Below are positions 12,128 through 23,681 of a DNA stretch of 64,000 nucleotides, in pieces. The translations under genes and the position numbers were made by a program. Under the pieces are notes generated by a model. That model did no database searches and was not told the DNA's origin. It was given only the letters and a program-made list of their open reading frames with translations. This DNA comes from Brachionus manjavacas. Its lineage: Eukaryota; Rotifera; Eurotatoria; Ploima; Brachionidae. Every line of letters starts with the position of its first letter. Positions within the stretch are counted from its first letter, which is position 1. The DNA lies in contig JAHQIY010000008.1 in the NCBI GenBank assembly GCA_019054805.1, forward strand, positions 3,209,501 through 3,273,500. The letters run 5' to 3'.

Positions 12128-12955
12128 ATGGAATACGTCAACCATCACCACGATTTGTACTACAACCAATTTCAGCCTCAAGACCCCTCTGGCCAAGCGT
12201 TCAACTTCAATTCACCATACTATGGTCAAAACTACTCAAGCTTCTATGGACAGCAGCAGTTCTTCACCCAACCGATCGAGACCTATAGCAGCCAGGTAAT
12301 GCCAGGTCAGTTCTATGACCATGCGATGGGCCAAGCTTTGGTGAATAAAAAACGAAAGAGCGAAAGTGAGACCAAAGTTCAAAGGACCAAATCAGTCAAA
12401 CGCGGGAGCAAATCTGCAGCAGACGATGAGGACAGTCTGGATCACAACTCGACAAAACGATGCTGCTTTTCACCCAACTCGCAGACATCCAACTCATCCG
12501 GCGCTTCAAAATACGCCAGAAACTCCAAGTCTCCGATGAACAATGGTCTTTTTCCTGATGATGAATTGCACCAGCAACGAGTTATGGCAAATGTTCGCGA
12601 GCGACAACGAACCCAATCTCTAAACGAAGCGTTTGCTTCGCTTAGGCACATTATTCCAACTTTGCCTTCTGATAAATTGAGCAAGATTCAGACCCTGAAA
12701 TTGGCCACCAGTTACATTGACTTTTTGTACCAATTGCTGAACGAAACTAGTGGCGAAAGTGGCAACACTAGTGGCAGTACGTCGGGAATAGAGAGTCAAA
12801 ATAATAGTCAAAGCTGGCAATTTGATAAAAGTCCCAATGATTCGACTGGAAACTCGCCGAGCTCATCGTCCTCGCCCGAGTCCTCAACTTCGACCGCGTC
12901 TGGCGGATTGGCAAAGAGAAGCCGTAATCTAAAACAAAAAACATTCGTCTACTAA
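12128..12955 (+). CDS. twist: Twist-family bHLH transcription factor
   Basis: Nuclear DNA-binding factor of mesoderm and muscle precursors. It binds E-boxes as a dimer with an E-protein. Single exon, 275 residues. The bHLH spans about 150-205: [20 protein letters not shown] (basic region plus helix 1), then the loop [19 protein letters not shown] and YIDFLYQLL in helix 2. The [23 protein letters not shown] and YIDFLYQ signatures separate Twist from Hand, Scleraxis and Paraxis. The N-terminus is Tyr/Gln/Asn-rich (1-70), followed by a nuclear-signal-like KKRKSE (74-79). The C-terminus is Ser/Thr-rich and ends [13 protein letters not shown]. The WR box (S.S.WR) found near the end of many Twist proteins is absent. 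An acceptor-like aatttcag (AG at 12061-12062) lies 65 bases before the ATG and may mark a 5'UTR intron or trans-splice site. Confidence 0.93.
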   Translation: MEYVNHHHDLYYNQFQPQDPSGQAFNFNSPYYGQNYSSFYGQQQFFTQPIETYSSQVMPGQFYDHAMGQALVNKKRKSESETKVQRTKSVKRGSKSAADDEDSLDHNSTKRCCFSPNSQTSNSSGASKYARNSKSPMNNGLFPDDELHQQRVMANVRERQRTQSLNEAFASLRHIIPTLPSDKLSKIQTLKLATSYIDFLYQLLNETSGESGNTSGSTSGIESQNNSQSWQFDKSPNDSTGNSPSSSSSPESSTSTASGGLAKRSRNLKQKTFVY

Positions 12956-14969
12956 ATAAATTTTGTTTTTTTATTTAATTTTTAAAAGTTTATTCATATT
13001 AAATTTCAAAGAATTAGTTATGAAGAACAAATTCCGATTCCTAGTTGGTTTCGTGTTGACCATAGGAGTTTTGTTTTTCTAACTGTTTTCTAATCTTCTT
13101 TTTTTTTGTTGTTTTTTTTTCGAAGTCAGTATTTTTCTAATGTAAAAATTATTTCACTTTGTTCGATAAATTGTATTCTTAAAATTTAATTTTTGTTACA
13201 AAAAGTCCAATTAAAAAAATAAAATTTAGAAAAAAATCTTTTTTTAATTTTTTTCAAGCACCTCAAATGTCAAAAATCAAATTTATAGAGAATTTAAGAT
13301 TTTTTCATTTTAAACTAAAATGTAAAACTTCACTTGGGAAGTTTTTTTATTTAAAATTATTAATTTTTATAAAATTAAAAAGATTAAATTTCTTGATTAA
13401 AAAGATTTTGCTTTAAAAAATTTATTCCTGCAATTAAATTGATAGGAATTTTAATTTCAAAATTTAATTTTTAAAATTTTCGATAATGACTATTTATAGC
13501 AAAAAAAAATTAGAATAAAAATTTTGATTTTTTTTTTAATTTTTATTAGTCAGTATTTTGAATTTATTCTTCAAAAAAATTTTATAACAAAATTCAGAAA
13601 TAAATTGTTTAAATCCCTCAAGTTTCAGACTCGAGATTCAGAAATAAATTATTAGATAAGATTTTAGTGATTGATAAATATCATTTGCATAAGTATTTTA
13701 GATTTAGGAGATTGAATTTTATTTGAGTTTTTTATTATCCGAGAGAATTGCTGGAAAATGATCCGGCTTACTTGGTTCAGATGTTTTTTCAAAATTTAAT
13801 TATTAATTGAGACATTTTTTCTCAAAAAAAAGATAAGTTAAAAGATAAGCCAAATAAATGAACTTTTAATCGAACATTATTCTAACTTAACGACAAAATT
13901 TGATAAGCTTTGAATTTTTTGTTTATAAAGTTATAAACAATTTCAACACTTTTTATTTGAAATATTCGGAACTTATGAATCAAGAAACGATAAAAACCGA
14001 TGATTTATTGTATGTTTATAGATTTGATTATTAAGCGCTTTTTAAAAATTAACTTGGAATTAAAACATGAAGTATTATCTATTAACGGCTAGAAGATAAA
14101 CATTTCCGAAAAATAAATTGATAAAGATTTCACCAAGTTTTTGTACTTATCGTATGCTTTTATTCATTCTTACCTTCACTCAAATAACTTAAAAAGTATT
14201 AAAGTAAAAAGTTGAAAAATAGTCAAAAAATTTCAAAAGATCAAAAATTATCAAGTTTTTTTGATGAATATACACGAATTTAAAAATATTTATTTTTTTA
14301 GAAAATTTCATTTTCATTACCATTTTTCAAACTAACCACTAAAGAATGCTCTGAAAATTTTATTTTTAATTTATTTTAAATAAAATATTTGACTTTCAAT
14401 ATTTATGTAGTGTAGACTTATTTTTTTTGAGAAATTAACGTAAATTTGCGAAAATATACTTTCATTTTTTGAAAAAATTCAACATATAATTTGAAGAAAA
14501 TTGAAAAGAGTCAGGTATTGTGAAATTCAAGAACAAATTGAACAAATTGAACAGAAATTATTTATTTTTTGATAAATTAAAATTAAAGATAATAAAATAT
14601 TTAAAAATAAAAACTCAACATAGTGCAAAATACTTTGTTGCGCCTTTTTTACCTAATTTAAATTTTCAATGTCAAATAGAACAAAAAATAAAACATCAAT
14701 AAGATTTGAATTGATTATTACTAAAAAAAGAAATTAAAAATTTTATTTTAGGTAAAAAAGACGCAGAAACTTTTAAAATAAATTTTATAATCTTTTATTT
14801 CAATATTTCATAAAAAAGGAATTTCAAGATATTTAGGAAAAATCAGCGAAACTCTCGTAAAAAAATCATCACCATATATAGAAATTTTAAATTATTATTC
14901 TTTGACTCGAATGATCTTGGTAACAAAAAAATTAATTTTATATTTTTAAAACTTAATTTTTTTTCATAA
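12956..14969. other. twist 3' flank, gene-free
   Basis: AATAAA begins one base after the stop codon, and T-rich sequence follows. There is no other supported feature. The frame at 14520-14702 (+) is Lys/Asn-rich AT noise. Confidence 0.4.
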
Positions 14970-15272
14970 TTGTCCCTTTTCTATCCCAGTGAATAGTGGG
15001 GAGGCGTTCATCTCCTTTTCATGTACCTTTTTGAGCAACTTTTCCGATCTGACACAGAGGCTACTGCATCGAGATGATCATCCACATCGCAATTATTACC
15101 CAGTCGAAACTAGTCCCCCTATTTTTATGATGAAAGAGGTTTAAACATTCGCCCCGTATTGCAAAGTTATTTTAAAGATTTTTTCACCCTCAGCGGGTTA
15201 TGAACCCTTGATCCTCTGCTTGCATGACTAACACGCAAACCTTTCGGCTATACAGGCTGTAATTTTTTTCTA
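14970..15272 (-). mobile_element. tRNA-derived SINE, copy 2 (most complete)
   Basis: Reading the minus strand from 15272 there is an A-box-like TAGCCGAAAGG, then GTGTTAGTCATGCAAG and a B box GGTTCATAACC. The shared body follows: CCGCTGAGGGTG, AATAGGGGGACTAGTTTCGA, ACCTCTGTGTCAGATCGG, AAAGGTACATGAAAAGGAGA, CCCACTATTCACTGGGATAG. Both Pol III boxes are spaced as in a tRNA, which supports the tRNA origin of the family. The left end is followed by A/T-rich sequence. Confidence 0.85.
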
Positions 15273-15803
15273 ATATTTTATTAAAATTAAAATTATATTA
15301 AAATAATTTAATTTTATATATTCTTCAACTAAGATTTTTGAAAAAAGTTTATACCGAATTTAAATAAATACTTTTTTTATATAAAAAAAAATAATCTATA
15401 AAATTAAAACTTTTATTAAGTTCCCTGGATCATTACACTGTCAGGATCATCATTTAAGTTAGAAAATTCACCAAAAAAATTTGTTATTTTTTTCTAAGTA
15501 TTTGGTCAAATCATAAATATTCCTTTCAAACAAAATATAAAAGTAATTATCACGTTGTTTTGTCTACCAAAACGAGAATTTATTAGGTTTTATATTTTTA
15601 TGTACTTAGATGACTTAATTTACCAATAAATATAATTATTTAGTTGTAAAAATTTTCTTCAATGTTTCAAAATTGATCAAAAAATGAATTTTAAATATTA
15701 ATCAAAAATTAGTGTTTCAATGATTAATTATCATCAACTATTTTTTAATATTTGTTCATTAATTACAAATTAATTTAATACTTAATAAAATAATAATGTG
15801 TCT

Positions 15804-15882
15804 TTTTCAATCCTAGCGGATAATAGGACAGAAGAATCTTTTTGAGCAACTCCCCGATTCTAAACAGAGGTAACATCGACTA
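15804..15882 (-). mobile_element. SINE fragment, copy 3
   Basis: A short decayed piece of the SINE tail half in the same orientation as copy 2. It carries the CCTAGCGGATAATAGGACAG block and TTTTTGAGCAACTCCCCGAT (plus-strand spelling), which match the 14.99-15.05 kb region of copy 2. The tRNA head is missing. Confidence 0.65.
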
Positions 15883-17818
15883 ATTATTTACTTAATTATT
15901 ATTAATATTAATATTTTTAAAACAAAAATTTTGTTATCTAAATTAAATACCAAAAATGTTTAAGCTTTTTTTATGAGCATCACTGAATATGTGACTATTC
16001 ACATGTTATTTCATTAAATTTTTAATTTAGAATTGCTTAATTCATAACCAAAACTTAAATTTTAGAATGTACGTGGTTGTTAATTAAACTTTAGAAAATA
16101 GATCATGACTGGGAATCCAAAAAAATAAGATTGCATTTAATCAAAACATATTTTATGGTATTGTTCTTTAATGGAGTCTTATTTTCATGGTTTCAAATAA
16201 AGCTACAAATAATAATATGAAAAAAATAAAATATCTTAAAATTTTATTCTTTTAAATAAAAACATTAAACAAATTGAATTTTTTTTCAATTACCTTTTAA
16301 TCTAAATTGAAACAATAAACCTCAAAAAACAATTCGTAAACACTATTGAAAACACAAGTCCTAAATATAACTGAATCATCACTTTAAAAACCAAAGAATG
16401 CTCTCTACAAACCATTAAAAACATCATTATTATCAAATAAAACGGTTTAATTTAATCAATTACTAAAATGAAATATTAATTAATTATCGGAAAAAAAATA
16501 AAATTTCAGGCGACATTGCCTATTTTTAAATTTTTCATTAAAAAATTTCTCAACTAGACACTTTAAAAAATTACTTTTGAATTTAAAATATCAACATCTT
16601 TTGTTTTTAGTTGATATTTAATTTTCATTGCTAGTATTTTAAGGATCTTTTTTCAATTCATATTTTTACATAAATGACGAAAATAAAATTTAAAAAAATA
16701 ACAAATATTTATTTTTTTAGATTTCAAAATTGGATAATGTAGCTTCTTAAGGCTGAAATTCAACTAAATTATTTTATTTTTAAATATTGCTTTTAAGTAT
16801 ATAGAAATAATTAATAAGCTTTGTAGAGCTGTTTTTCAATATTAAGACAGTTTATTATCTACTTAAGAGGCCAAGACTAAATGACGAAAATTTTATTCTT
16901 CTTTAACTACTTAAGCAAAAAAAGGGTTTTCACTTCATAAAAAGTCATTAATATTTGGTAATACTTTTAAAATAAAGTCCAAATGGACCAAAATAACTTT
17001 TAAAGGCTTTAAAGCCGATTAAAAATTGAGATTATGCATAAGTTCAGCAATTTGTAAGCATGAAATCGTACAAAAATAATAAAACTAAATTAAAATGCAA
17101 ATTTGGAAAATTTAAATGAGAATAAAATATTAGTCAATTGTAACAGGTTATACGAGTTTATGTATTTGTGATTTTTTGAAGAAATTTTTTTTAAATGAAA
17201 CCGTAAAAACTTCCAAGTCCAAAGTTCTTACGTAATTAGCAGGAAATACTCCGAGCTAATTTTGAATTTACTATTACGAAAAAGCAGCTTATGCTTTTCT
17301 AGTTTTTAATTAATTTCTAAAATAAAATTAATTTTATTGATTTTTAAATTTTTGGACACAAAACTAATTTTGGAAGAATTTTTGTATTTTTCCAATTCAA
17401 AAAACTAATATAGAAAAAATTCAATCCAGGTTACTTTTCAAGTTATATAATTTTTAGAACTACTCGTAACATAATTGAAACTAATTGTAACTAAACAAAT
17501 AAATCAACAACACAATACAATTTAAATTTTAAAACTTTATTCGTAGCTGTTTTTTGCAATTCTATTTCTAATATCTTAAACCATTAGTCCGAGTAAAGAT
17601 TTGTCTAAATGAGCGTCTGTGTTTACTTTTGGTTCTATTTTGTAAAATGGCTCTTTCTTTTTACAAACTCACCTTTAAATTTATTTTTTAAAGATTTTAA
17701 AAAACGATTAATTAAATTTTTTGATTATCTGGTTTTATTTTTTGAAAAGTTTAGCTCAGAAAAAAAAAATTTCAATTAATTAGATTTTAATTTCAACATT
17801 AAGAAAAAAAATTGTATT
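15883..17818. other. Gene-free AT-rich stretch
   Basis: I see no coding frame, hairpin or known repeat here. An acceptor-like attgtattag ends at 17820, just before the next gene. Confidence 0.4.
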
Positions 17819-17843
17819 AGATATTTTTGAAGCATGAAAAACT

Positions 17844-19622
17844 ATGGAATCAACTGGTAATTGTAACCCATGTCTCGAGTCATACAATTCAAGTCTAAAA
17901 AAATCGCTAAAATGCCAAGTGAGTTGATCAATTTATAAAAAAAATTGTCAAATATTTAGTTGAATATTTTATTTTAAAATTAATCATTACGCGAATAACA
18001 TTATTTGATTTATGTCCATTTATTAAATAGCTAGACTAAAATAGCATTCAAAAAAATTAAAGTTTAGTAGATATACTTAACCCAAGTAGATTTAAAAAAG
18101 TTACAATTTAACTAAATCTTTAAAGTGATATGTTATAATTGCAAATATTGATCAGGAATTAGCTCAGACCAAACTCAAAAACTAGAGCAACAAAAAGAAA
18201 AATGTTTCAAAATTTAAACTTGTAATTAAAATAATCTGTTTTTATTTAAAAATTAAAGAAAAATATTTGGTAAAATTTTAATTTGACCAAATAAAGAGAC
18301 TATTTCAAAATTTCAAAATTTATTATGAATTTCAAAATTTATTTAGAGATTACAATTTGAATACTTGAATCGTCAATTGGAAAAAGATACTAAAGCAAAC
18401 CATCACGAAATGGTAAAATAAATTCTTTAAATTAAATTTTTTTAATTTCAATTTGAAAAGCTTGGAATAAGCGATCTGCGCTATGTAAATTTTGAAGATG
18501 AACTGGAAAACTTGGAGAGTGTACAAAAGTCATCGAGCAAAACCTATGACCTAAAAGACGATTCCAATGAAGAGCTCAGTGATATAATTTCGTTGCAGTC
18601 CATAACTTTGACAAATGATAGCACAAAGTTGAACAAAAGTGAGCCATTTTCAAGCCTGATTGAAGAATCAAGGATTTTGACGAGTTCTTCATCAAAATCG
18701 ACCAAAAGCCAAGAGTCCGATAGTTTCAGTGAGTCTAAATTATCGGATCAAAATTGTCAAGAGGCAATTGAAGTAAATAAAAATTACTCAAACGAAAAAA
18801 TTAATCTTCTAAAAGTGACAGTCGAAAATGTGGCCGAATCATCCGAGGACGAATTCGAAAAATTCAAGAGACCACCAAATAAAAAAGATACTGTACCAAT
18901 GTAAGTGTTGTTTAAAAAATTTATTTATTTTTTTCTTAAATTTGTTTTATTATCTTAAAAAATTAAAATCTTATTAAGAAAGATAACTTTTGAAGCATTT
19001 CTATGAACTATCCTTTATAGTCATGTTATCAAGAAGTGATAATATTTTCAGATAAGATTTAGGGTCAACACTAATCGTTGACGGTAAAGAAAATTCAATT
19101 AATTTTTATTTTATTTGCATCAATCGAAAAATAAAAAAAAATTCCAAAATTCTCCAGATTGTGTTTAACTTTTTTTGATATTGGCTTTAATTTCCTTTCT
19201 CATATTTGAATTGTCTCGACTTGGAGAAAACAAAATCATCCAAAAAATTGTTTCTACGCTTGTAACTAACTAGTGTTTGGCATTTTCGAATATTTGTTTA
19301 AAAAATAGCTCTCAGTCTTAATTTATAATCAATATGAGAAAGCCAATAGTTAATAGAAAATCAATCAAATTTGTAAGAAATTTCTTAGGTCCAATATTGT
19401 ATTGAACAAAAACAGCCAGATGATATTTAAGAAAAATAAACAAAATATTTATTAGTTTTACTTTAAATAACTTGAAGCTATGCTGATTTTTACAGAAATT
19501 GGCACGAAATTGTCTGTTTATGGTCAAGTCGGTCAGCTAGAAAAGATGTGAATGCTAGCATTAGAAGAAAATTTTTGCAAATAAAACAAAGGTTAGACTT
19601 GGAAAGAACTTTAAGTAAATGA
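17844..19622 (+). CDS. Unrecognised acidic, Ser-rich multi-exon protein
   Basis: Assembled from splice borders, with four phase-compatible exons. 17844-17918 begins ATG and reads MESTGNCNPCLESYNSSLKK..., with donor GTGAGT. 18347-18412 reads RLQFEYLNRQLEKDTK..., coiled-coil-like. 18461-18900 is the long acidic Ser-rich exon, with donor GTAAGT. 19496-19622 reads NWHEIVCLWSSRSARKDVNA... and ends ERTLSK at TGA. The product is about 235 residues. The N-terminus has three Cys; the middle is rich in Ser, Asp and Glu (SSEDEFEKFK near the end); the C-terminus is basic and helical. AATAAA-type signals lie at about 19660-19678. A further exon may sit near 18165-18225 (QKLEQQKEKC-like). I do not recognise the family. 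A cytoskeletal or centrosomal coiled-coil protein would fit the composition but is a guess. Gene existence is supported by matching phases across three introns. Confidence 0.65.
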
Positions 19623-22600
19623 GATTTGATTAAGAGCCAATGTAGCTTTATAGGGGAAAATAAAATAAAAATAAAATTTTGAAATAATTTGGTTTTATTA
19701 AGCTTCATTTTAGAATAAGAAAGCTTAGCATTTAAATTAAAAGGTACATGAATTTTGGATTTGTGTTCTACACTGATTCTTAGTATTCATAAAAATTGAT
19801 TTTTGTTTTTTTTACCTTTTGTTATTTTAAAAATAATTGATCGAAATTCGAGGAATTTTTCTTAATTTGCTAGAAGTATAAATTTATTATTTTTTTAATT
19901 TTAATTGACTTGAAAGCATCTACTCCTGATCTTCTAGATTAAATCGGTTTAAACTAGAACTGCTAGATTCCAAGATCAAGCTCGTATTCAATCTAATAAA
20001 TGTATTTATTTAAGGCCGCTGATGATCAAAAAATCTAATCTCTAAGTTTATATAAATTTTCGGCCATTCTTTATCAAATTAATTTTAGACACTTTGATTA
20101 TTTATTTTTTAGACTGATTTAAATCAACTCGGCTTGTAAAATAGTGTTAAATAAATATTTTCCAAATCATTTTTGATTGAAGAAGTTAATTTGATTTTGT
20201 CAAATTTTCAAGTCTCAGTAAAATTTAAATAACAAAATTTTTGTTTTAATATTTATTTATAAATGCAAAAAAATTGGCAAAAAATCACGATTAAATTGCT
20301 AAGGGTAAATTGGACACTAGAGGGCTTTTGAAAAATTTAAGCTTGAATGCTCTGTATAATTATTTAAGCACGTATTTATTGAAGAAAATAAAAATTTATT
20401 ACTTTGAATAGTTAATGAATTAATTTTCGGTGTATTTAAAATACTTTTAAGGTACTCTAAATAAGCTAGAATATGCTAAATAGCAGTCGATTTGTTAATT
20501 TAAAAATTAGTTTTTATGAAGCAAAATCAATAAGAGAAATTCTTTTTTCGTAGCAAGCTACTTGTATTCTCTCACATGAGGAATTGGGTAAAAAAATAAC
20601 ATTAAATGAATTATGATAAAATTTAAAAATAAATTGATTTAGACAGAAATTATATCATTTACTACTTGATATCTTAAGTAACTGCGGAAATTTTTTTAGC
20701 TAAGTAGCAAAACTAAAAGCTTAATTGCTAAGAACGATCTCGACGCTTACTTTAAAACTTAATTTAAATTCAAAAATTGGTCAACTTTAATTTCATAAAA
20801 ATGATCATTCAAATAACTGAAATATGAGTAAAAGCAAATAGAGGCACGATTTAAGTGATTTTGATCCAAAGAAACTTTTTAGGCATAATATTCCTTAATA
20901 TGCAATGAAATTTTAAGATATTATATGTCTTGAGGGCATTTGAAATTTCATTTACTATACTTTCATGAACCAGGCCCAAGAGTAGTATTGTTCAATCGAC
21001 AGGTTGATAATTTTTTTTATTATTTTTTGCTTTGGAAAGCTTAGCAATCGTTAAGCAAAAAAGAAAAAAGTGGTTTAAATTTTTTATTACAAGAATAAAA
21101 TATGAATTTTTTTGAAGTTTTTCATTTTTAAAATTAAGCAGATTAATAAAAAATTTTATTTGCTTTTTTCAAAAATTTTATTATTTTAATTAAATTTTTG
21201 GACAATTTTTCAAATTAAAATAAAGAGTTTTTTCGACTATCTTTTTACTAACACTGGCATCATTGCCTCAAAAAGAATAAAAAACAAATCATTTAGTATT
21301 TAATTTGTATCTTTGAATTGAATTTAAAATTACCAAAAGGCTTAATTATCGTCTAATTAGAATCTCATTTTTTCTTATCAATTTTTTTTCAATGATTAAA
21401 TTGCCTTTTTATAATCATACAAATGAATTGAAATTTTTTTAAGTATAAGAAACTATAAAATAATGACAATTATGAGCAAGCATATTAAAAATTTACTTAA
21501 TTTTACATTGCTCTAGGATAGAAATAATTTATTTGTGAATAAATAAAATTTAAGTAAATAATTAAACTTGAAAATACATACAACATCTTATTTAGCTGGG
21601 TTCGAGTTTTAGACGTGAAAATGCAGACTCAAAAATTGATGTTTTGTTGTTTTTCTTTAAATTAATTTATTTTATTAATAAAGGTATGTTTATTACGTAA
21701 TCCTGTTAGAAATTATTTGCTTAAAGTATCCCGAAAAGACAAGTGAATCCCAATTTAGTTTACTTCGAAGAAAACTGCTTGAGATTACACTGCTGAATTA
21801 GTCTAAATTAATTCTTGTCATTTGCCTTAGAAGCAATTACTAATTCGCTCAAGTTCACTCACTCTCTTTCTCCTTTCTTTTCTCTTGTTTCTTAGATTCA
21901 ATTCTGTTTTTATTAATTTCAACAACTGAATTTCAAATAAATAAAATTAGCATTTATTATTTTTTATTTTTTGTTTCGAAATATTCGAAATATTTGATAT
22001 CATACCCAAGGCTCGATTAGTATTTGACATAAATACATGCTATGAATTGACAAAAATTATTCACATATCTTTATTTTATTACTTTTTTTTTGTTCAATCT
22101 CCTTGAGGCGTTTGGCCAAATAGCACAAATAAATATCATGTGCATTATTTATCTATCTTATTCAGAGAGCATGTTTGATCAAATAAAGTTATTTATCTAT
22201 CCAACTAAGAGAAAAAGTTAAAAGCTTACTTCAATTTTTTTAAAAGGAAAAAAAACTCGGTTCAATAAATTATTAAAATGAAAAGGCTCTAGTCGAGGAA
22301 AACAAAATGGTTTGAAACGTTATCAATAATCAAAAAAAAAATTTTCAATTTAATAAAGTATGTTTTTCTAATTTAATCTTCATTTTTCATTTGCATTAAA
22401 GTTAATCATGTTTAAGAATGATACTAATTTAATGAATTGTTTGATTGATAAATATCAAAATAATAATTTATCGTTAAAACTGACATGGAGGGAGAAAAAT
22501 ACTTCAAATTTATTTTGAATCAAAAAATTTTGTTCTGAACGAACCTAATTAAAAGATGCGAAAATTAAAAAAAATTTAAGTTATAAATCAATCATCTATT

Positions 22601-23605
22601 TATTTTTATCAACCAACTTACTTAGTAATTTTCAATTTTGGTGAATAAAAAAGGCTCAATTTTTTTTCACCTTTGTTTTACACTTGATCCTTCATTTGTT
22701 TAAAAATACTTCCAAAAAATCAAGTTTCGTAAGGGTGTTTTGAATCTCATTTTTCAAACAAGACTGGTATAATAATTTTCAAAATTTTAAATTATTTAAT
22801 TAAAAGGCCAAAGATTATCTCTTAAGACAAAAGAGTAGTTTTATGAGATTTTTTTTTTACTAATAATTTCCTTGGAATATTTCAAATAAGCCTTTAATGA
22901 GTTATTGGTATTTTTTAAGGCAATTATTTCCGGCAATTTATTTAAAATATTTCTGTTTAAATTAAACTAGACTAGAAATATTATCCTCTTTTTATTTTGC
23001 ACAGATAATCGTTTAATCTTTTGAACAAAATTAATCTTGTCTATCAAATTTAAAACATTTTTGTAAAATTTTCTCTTTTATTATTTTTAAATGAAATTTT
23101 AATTTAATTTGATCTAATTTGCCTGCTATTCACTGCAAGAGCTTTACTCTACTTAACTAGATTAATTTTTTTCTTAATTCGTAATCAGCACTTTCATTTG
23201 TATGAATAAAAAAAATTCTTAAAATTTTTTTGTTATCAAACAGTCTCTGGGGCTTCGAAGTCCTTTTTATTTCAAATTAAAGATAGAAAAAAAGTGAACA
23301 GTAATTTTTATTAGGACAAAGTATTGAAAATAATGCAGAAAAAACTCTGAGCAGAATCACATGACATGATGCTATTTAGAATGGAATTTAAATCATGTGA
23401 TTAATGTTTGAAACGATTGAAAGAAGACAAAGATTAGCGCTTTCCCCTCCAATTCAATTTGTACAGCTAGGATTTATTCATAAATGAGAAAAAAATTTCT
23501 TTTCGATTGTTCATTTTATTTACTCAAAACTCGGTCATTTTGTTTTCTCAAAAACACATATTTCTAATATTTTCTCCCCGATCAAATCTAAAGAATACAC
23601 TTTTT
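19623..23605. other. 4-kb gene-free region upstream of the catenin gene
   Basis: AT-rich. The minus-strand frames at 19318-19708 overlap the last exon of the previous gene and its flank and look like shadows. A long pyrimidine tract with an AG (ctcactctctttctcc...cttag, ending 21896) resembles a 3' splice site and could mark an upstream untranslated exon, but nothing confirms this. Confidence 0.35.
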
Positions 23606-23681
23606 CTTAAGACAAATCGAACTAGTTAATACAACGCTGAACGAGCCGAGCCACGCACATTCGACACAACCAGGCGGCACA

